The notes below the pieces were generated by a model. That model saw only the letters and a program-made list of their open reading frames with translations, made no database searches and was not told the origin of the DNA. This document shows positions 6,240 to 7,655 of a DNA stretch of 7,655 nt, piece after piece. The number at the start of each line of letters is the position of its first letter. The stretch's first letter is position 1. A program made the translations under genes and the position numbers. Origin of the DNA: Bacillota bacterium (GTDB lineage Bacteria; Bacillota; Clostridia; TANB77; CAG-465); contig JAEYPQ010000036.1 in assembly GCA_023410645.1 (NCBI GenBank), forward strand, positions 1 to 7,655. Reading direction: 5' to 3'.

Positions 6240-6338
6240 TATCATATGAGAGCTATTGGGGCGATTTTAAGTTTATTATGAATTTTAGGGTCTCTAAAAG
6301 AGATTCAAATCCTTAGTCAAAGTAAAATGAAAATATAA

Positions 6339-6374
6339 GGGGTAATACCAATTAAGGTGCTATCCCCATTTTTT
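6339..6374 (+). terminator. Rho-independent terminator of the VWA operon
   Basis: GGGGTAATACC (6339-6349) pairs with GGTGCTATCCCC (6356-6367) across a six-base loop AATTAA. The stem has one bulged T and one A-C mismatch, and TTTTTT (6369-6374) follows it. It lies 99 nt after the stop of the membrane-anchored gene and 12 nt from the end of the convergent membrane gene. On the opposite strand the hairpin is followed by a poorer T-rich stretch, so it may also weakly stop the convergent transcript. Confidence 0.8.
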
Positions 6375-6386
6375 ATCAAATAAATA

Positions 6387-6842
6387 TTAAATTGTTACAT
6401 TCATAGTTTGCATAATTGGCTCCCTTAAAACTGAGTAAGAGGCTATAAAGGCAAATAATAAAATAATTATTACCACCACAAACAAAATTTTCACAAATCG
6501 CTTAGTACGTTTTTCATCCCTTTCAGCAAACCGCTTAATAGTAAAAAATGGACTAAATGATAATAATAGCACTACCTGAAAACTACTCCATATATTTTTA
6601 ACAGTAACCATTTCTTTAGACTTATAACCATTATCGTAACGTAATAAGCGCAGTTTCCCTTTTCCAAAGTCTTTAAGGCCATGTAACCGCAGAATAAAGT
6701 TAGCAGTAAGAAAACCCATAGCAATAGCACCCAATATAAACATTGCGAGTCCGTAAAAAATTTCTTCTAGTCGTACAGCTAAATCATATCCGAAGGTGTC
6801 AACCAAAAAAGTTGAATACATGTACATAAAATGATTAATCAT
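6387..6842 (-). CDS. Small integral membrane protein of unknown function
   Basis: This 151-residue protein starts at the ATG 6842-6840, with GGAG at 6855-6852 located inside the end of the upstream XRE gene. The two genes overlap by 8 nt, which implies translational coupling. Hydrophobic segments occur at about 29-52 (YGLAMFILGAIAMGFLTANF), 85-101 (weaker) and 117-137 (FVKILFVVVIIILLFAFIA). Basic, charged loops lie between them (LKDFGKGKLRLLR; KRFAERDEKRTKRF). No enzyme motif, signal sequence or known family is recognised. Because it is made from the same message as an XRE regulator, it may report membrane state to that regulator or be its main target; this is inference from gene order. Confidence 0.7.
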   Translation of the reverse strand: MINHFMYMYSTFLVDTFGYDLAVRLEEIFYGLAMFILGAIAMGFLTANFILRLHGLKDFGKGKLRLLRYDNGYKSKEMVTVKNIWSSFQVVLLLSFSPFFTIKRFAERDEKRTKRFVKILFVVVIIILLFAFIASYSVLREPIMQTMNVTI

Positions 6843-7227
6843 TTAAATTATCTCCTTTATTGTATAGTTCTTGTGCCGCTTCTTTAAAGTCGCTTATATA
6901 GGCTTCTAGTTCCTCGGGTGTGAGGTTGCTCTTTGAGGTGATTTTAGTAAATAAACGCCTAAGGGCAGGTATGTCCATTATTCTTTCAATGGCATCATCA
7001 GTCATCCTGCCATAATATCCAAAAAGTTCATCTTTATCCACACCATACAGTTCTGCCAGAGCCACAAGCACACTATCTGAGGCGGGGCGCTTGCCATTTT
7101 CAATCTGACTTATATAGCTCCCTGAAACTCCTATAGCTCGCCCTACAGCAAAGATCGATTGGCCTGTTGTTTTTCGAAGCTCCCTTAAGCGTGCGCCTGC
7201 TTTTACATATTTTTCATATTCATTCAT
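6835..7227 (-). CDS. XRE-family transcriptional regulator
   Basis: The product is 130 residues from the ATG at 7227-7225, which has GAGGTG (7239-7234) 6 nt upstream. Longer in-frame starts exist (to 7260) but would run through this ribosome binding site. Residues about 13-68 form a typical Cro/C1 helix-turn-helix: 'LRELRKTTGQSIFAVGRAIGV' then recognition segment 'SGSYISQIENGKRPAS', followed by 'ALAELYGVDKDELFG'. The C-terminal half (about 70-125) is helical and acidic (TPEELEAYISDFKEAAQEL) with no peptidase or ligand domain seen, so it probably serves dimerisation. It is the first gene of a two-gene unit with the membrane protein, and it faces the gene starting at 7396 across a 168-bp gap in which it may act as a repressor. 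Confidence 0.88.
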   Translation of the reverse strand: MNEYEKYVKAGARLRELRKTTGQSIFAVGRAIGVSGSYISQIENGKRPASDSVLVALAELYGVDKDELFGYYGRMTDDAIERIMDIPALRRLFTKITSKSNLTPEELEAYISDFKEAAQELYNKGDNLND

Positions 7228-7275
7228 TTTAAGCACCTCACTTATTGATAGTATTAGCATAGAGACCTATTTATA

Positions 7276-7304
7276 TGTATATTGGTAATGATTTCATAGA
7301 GCAA
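7276..7304 (-). promoter_or_regulatory. Weak candidate promoter of the XRE-membrane protein unit
   Basis: On the minus strand TTGCTC (7304-7299) and TATACA (7281-7276) are 17 bp apart. The -10 is reasonable and the -35 is weak. Transcription would start near 7269, about 42 nt before the ATG at 7227. Confidence 0.35.
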
Positions 7305-7395
7305 TATGTAAAGCATAATGGTATATTTTAATTAAGGAAAAAATAAAGCAAGTTGTTAACATGTAATTTGGTGAATTGGAAAGGAGACAGGCCCA

Positions 7396-7655
7396 ATGTA
7401 TAAAGGGTATAAAGTAACAAAAAAGTTATTAAGATATATGGAGTATGCAAAGAGCAGGTATGAAAAAATAAGGGAAGATAGAGAAGTAGAGTTGTGGGAT
7501 ATATTGGCTGAGTATGAGTTTATTATGAGACAACCAAAGTGTATGCAAATGTTTTTATATGATATGATTAGTGACCAGTTTACTCATTATGGAGAGTATT
7601 CGGTAGTGAGAGCTGTAAATGGTGAGCTGTATGTGAGGAAGTTGAATAAGTGTGA
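7396..7655 (+). CDS. Unrecognised small protein, N-terminal 86 codons (cut by right edge)
   Basis: An ATG at 7396 preceded by AAGGAG (7381-7386) with a 9-nt spacer opens a frame that stays open to the window end (86 full codons plus two bases; no stop reached). The translated part is basic at the start (MYKGYKVTKKLLRYMEYA), then helical and rich in Tyr, Glu and Met (REVELWDILAEYEFIMRQ; MFLYDMISDQFTHYGEY), ending near VNGELYVRKLNKC. No transmembrane segment, zinc motif or known domain is visible. It diverges from the XRE gene, and small genes in this position of mobile elements are often under XRE control. The strong ribosome binding site and open frame support a real gene; its function is unknown. 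Confidence 0.6.
   Translation, partial: MYKGYKVTKKLLRYMEYAKSRYEKIREDREVELWDILAEYEFIMRQPKCMQMFLYDMISDQFTHYGEYSVVRAVNGELYVRKLNKC

Noticed and set aside
6022..6249. Plus-strand open frame of 75 codons in another frame
   Set aside because: It overlaps the membrane-anchored protein gene, which has a good start, a transmembrane segment and operon context; this frame has none of these.
1..7655. CRISPR arrays, tRNA or rRNA genes, insertion sequences
   Set aside because: No regularly spaced repeats of suitable length, no tRNA- or rRNA-like sequence, and no transposase or terminal inverted repeats were seen.

Overview
The window is AT-rich DNA with strong AGGAGG-type ribosome binding sites and consensus sigma-A-like promoters, pointing to a low-GC Gram-positive host. 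A secreted protein with two family-2 cellulose-binding modules makes a cellulolytic member of the Clostridia (for example a Cellulosilyticum-like bacterium) the best guess. That placement is inference; no rRNA or other phylogenetic marker is present.

Layout. (1) 1-127, minus strand: the start of a Cro/XRE-like regulator, cut by the left edge. (2) 128-272: a divergent control region with a near-consensus TTGACA-17-TATACT promoter lying inside a perfect 8+8 bp inverted repeat. (3) 273-2019, plus strand: a three-gene operon encoding a winged-helix/HTH protein, a ribbon-helix-helix protein and a ParM/StbA-type actin-like ATPase, closed by a terminator at 2041-2072. This looks like the control and segregation cassette of a plasmid, phage or integrated element. 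(4) 2073-2385: non-coding DNA ending in a second strong promoter (TTGACT-17-TAGAAT) and a short leader that can fold into a 9-bp stem. (5) 2386-6239, plus strand: a two-gene unit. The first gene encodes a 1099-residue secreted multidomain protein (signal peptide, two CBM2, thrombospondin-3-type calcium repeats, a linker beta domain, a VWA domain with intact MIDAS, a second calcium-repeat block and an unassigned C-terminal domain of about 260 residues). The second encodes a 176-residue membrane-anchored protein. A possible decayed 30-codon ORF and a terminator (6339-6374) follow. (6) 6387-7227, minus strand: an XRE regulator translationally overlapping a three-helix membrane protein of unknown function. 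(7) 7396-7655, plus strand: an unrecognised small gene running off the right edge.

How the parts may work together: the left cassette probably maintains and autoregulates a mobile or formerly mobile replicon. The actin would form filaments, one or both small DNA-binding proteins would be the adaptor or repressor, and the divergent XRE protein may use the dyad at the promoter. The central unit makes a calcium-stabilised, probably cellulose-binding extracellular protein with an adhesion-type VWA domain, together with a membrane partner of unknown role. The right side is another small regulatory module. Three DNA-binding regulators, an actin segregation gene and unrecognised small genes close together suggest accessory DNA, but no integrase, transposase or attachment site is visible.
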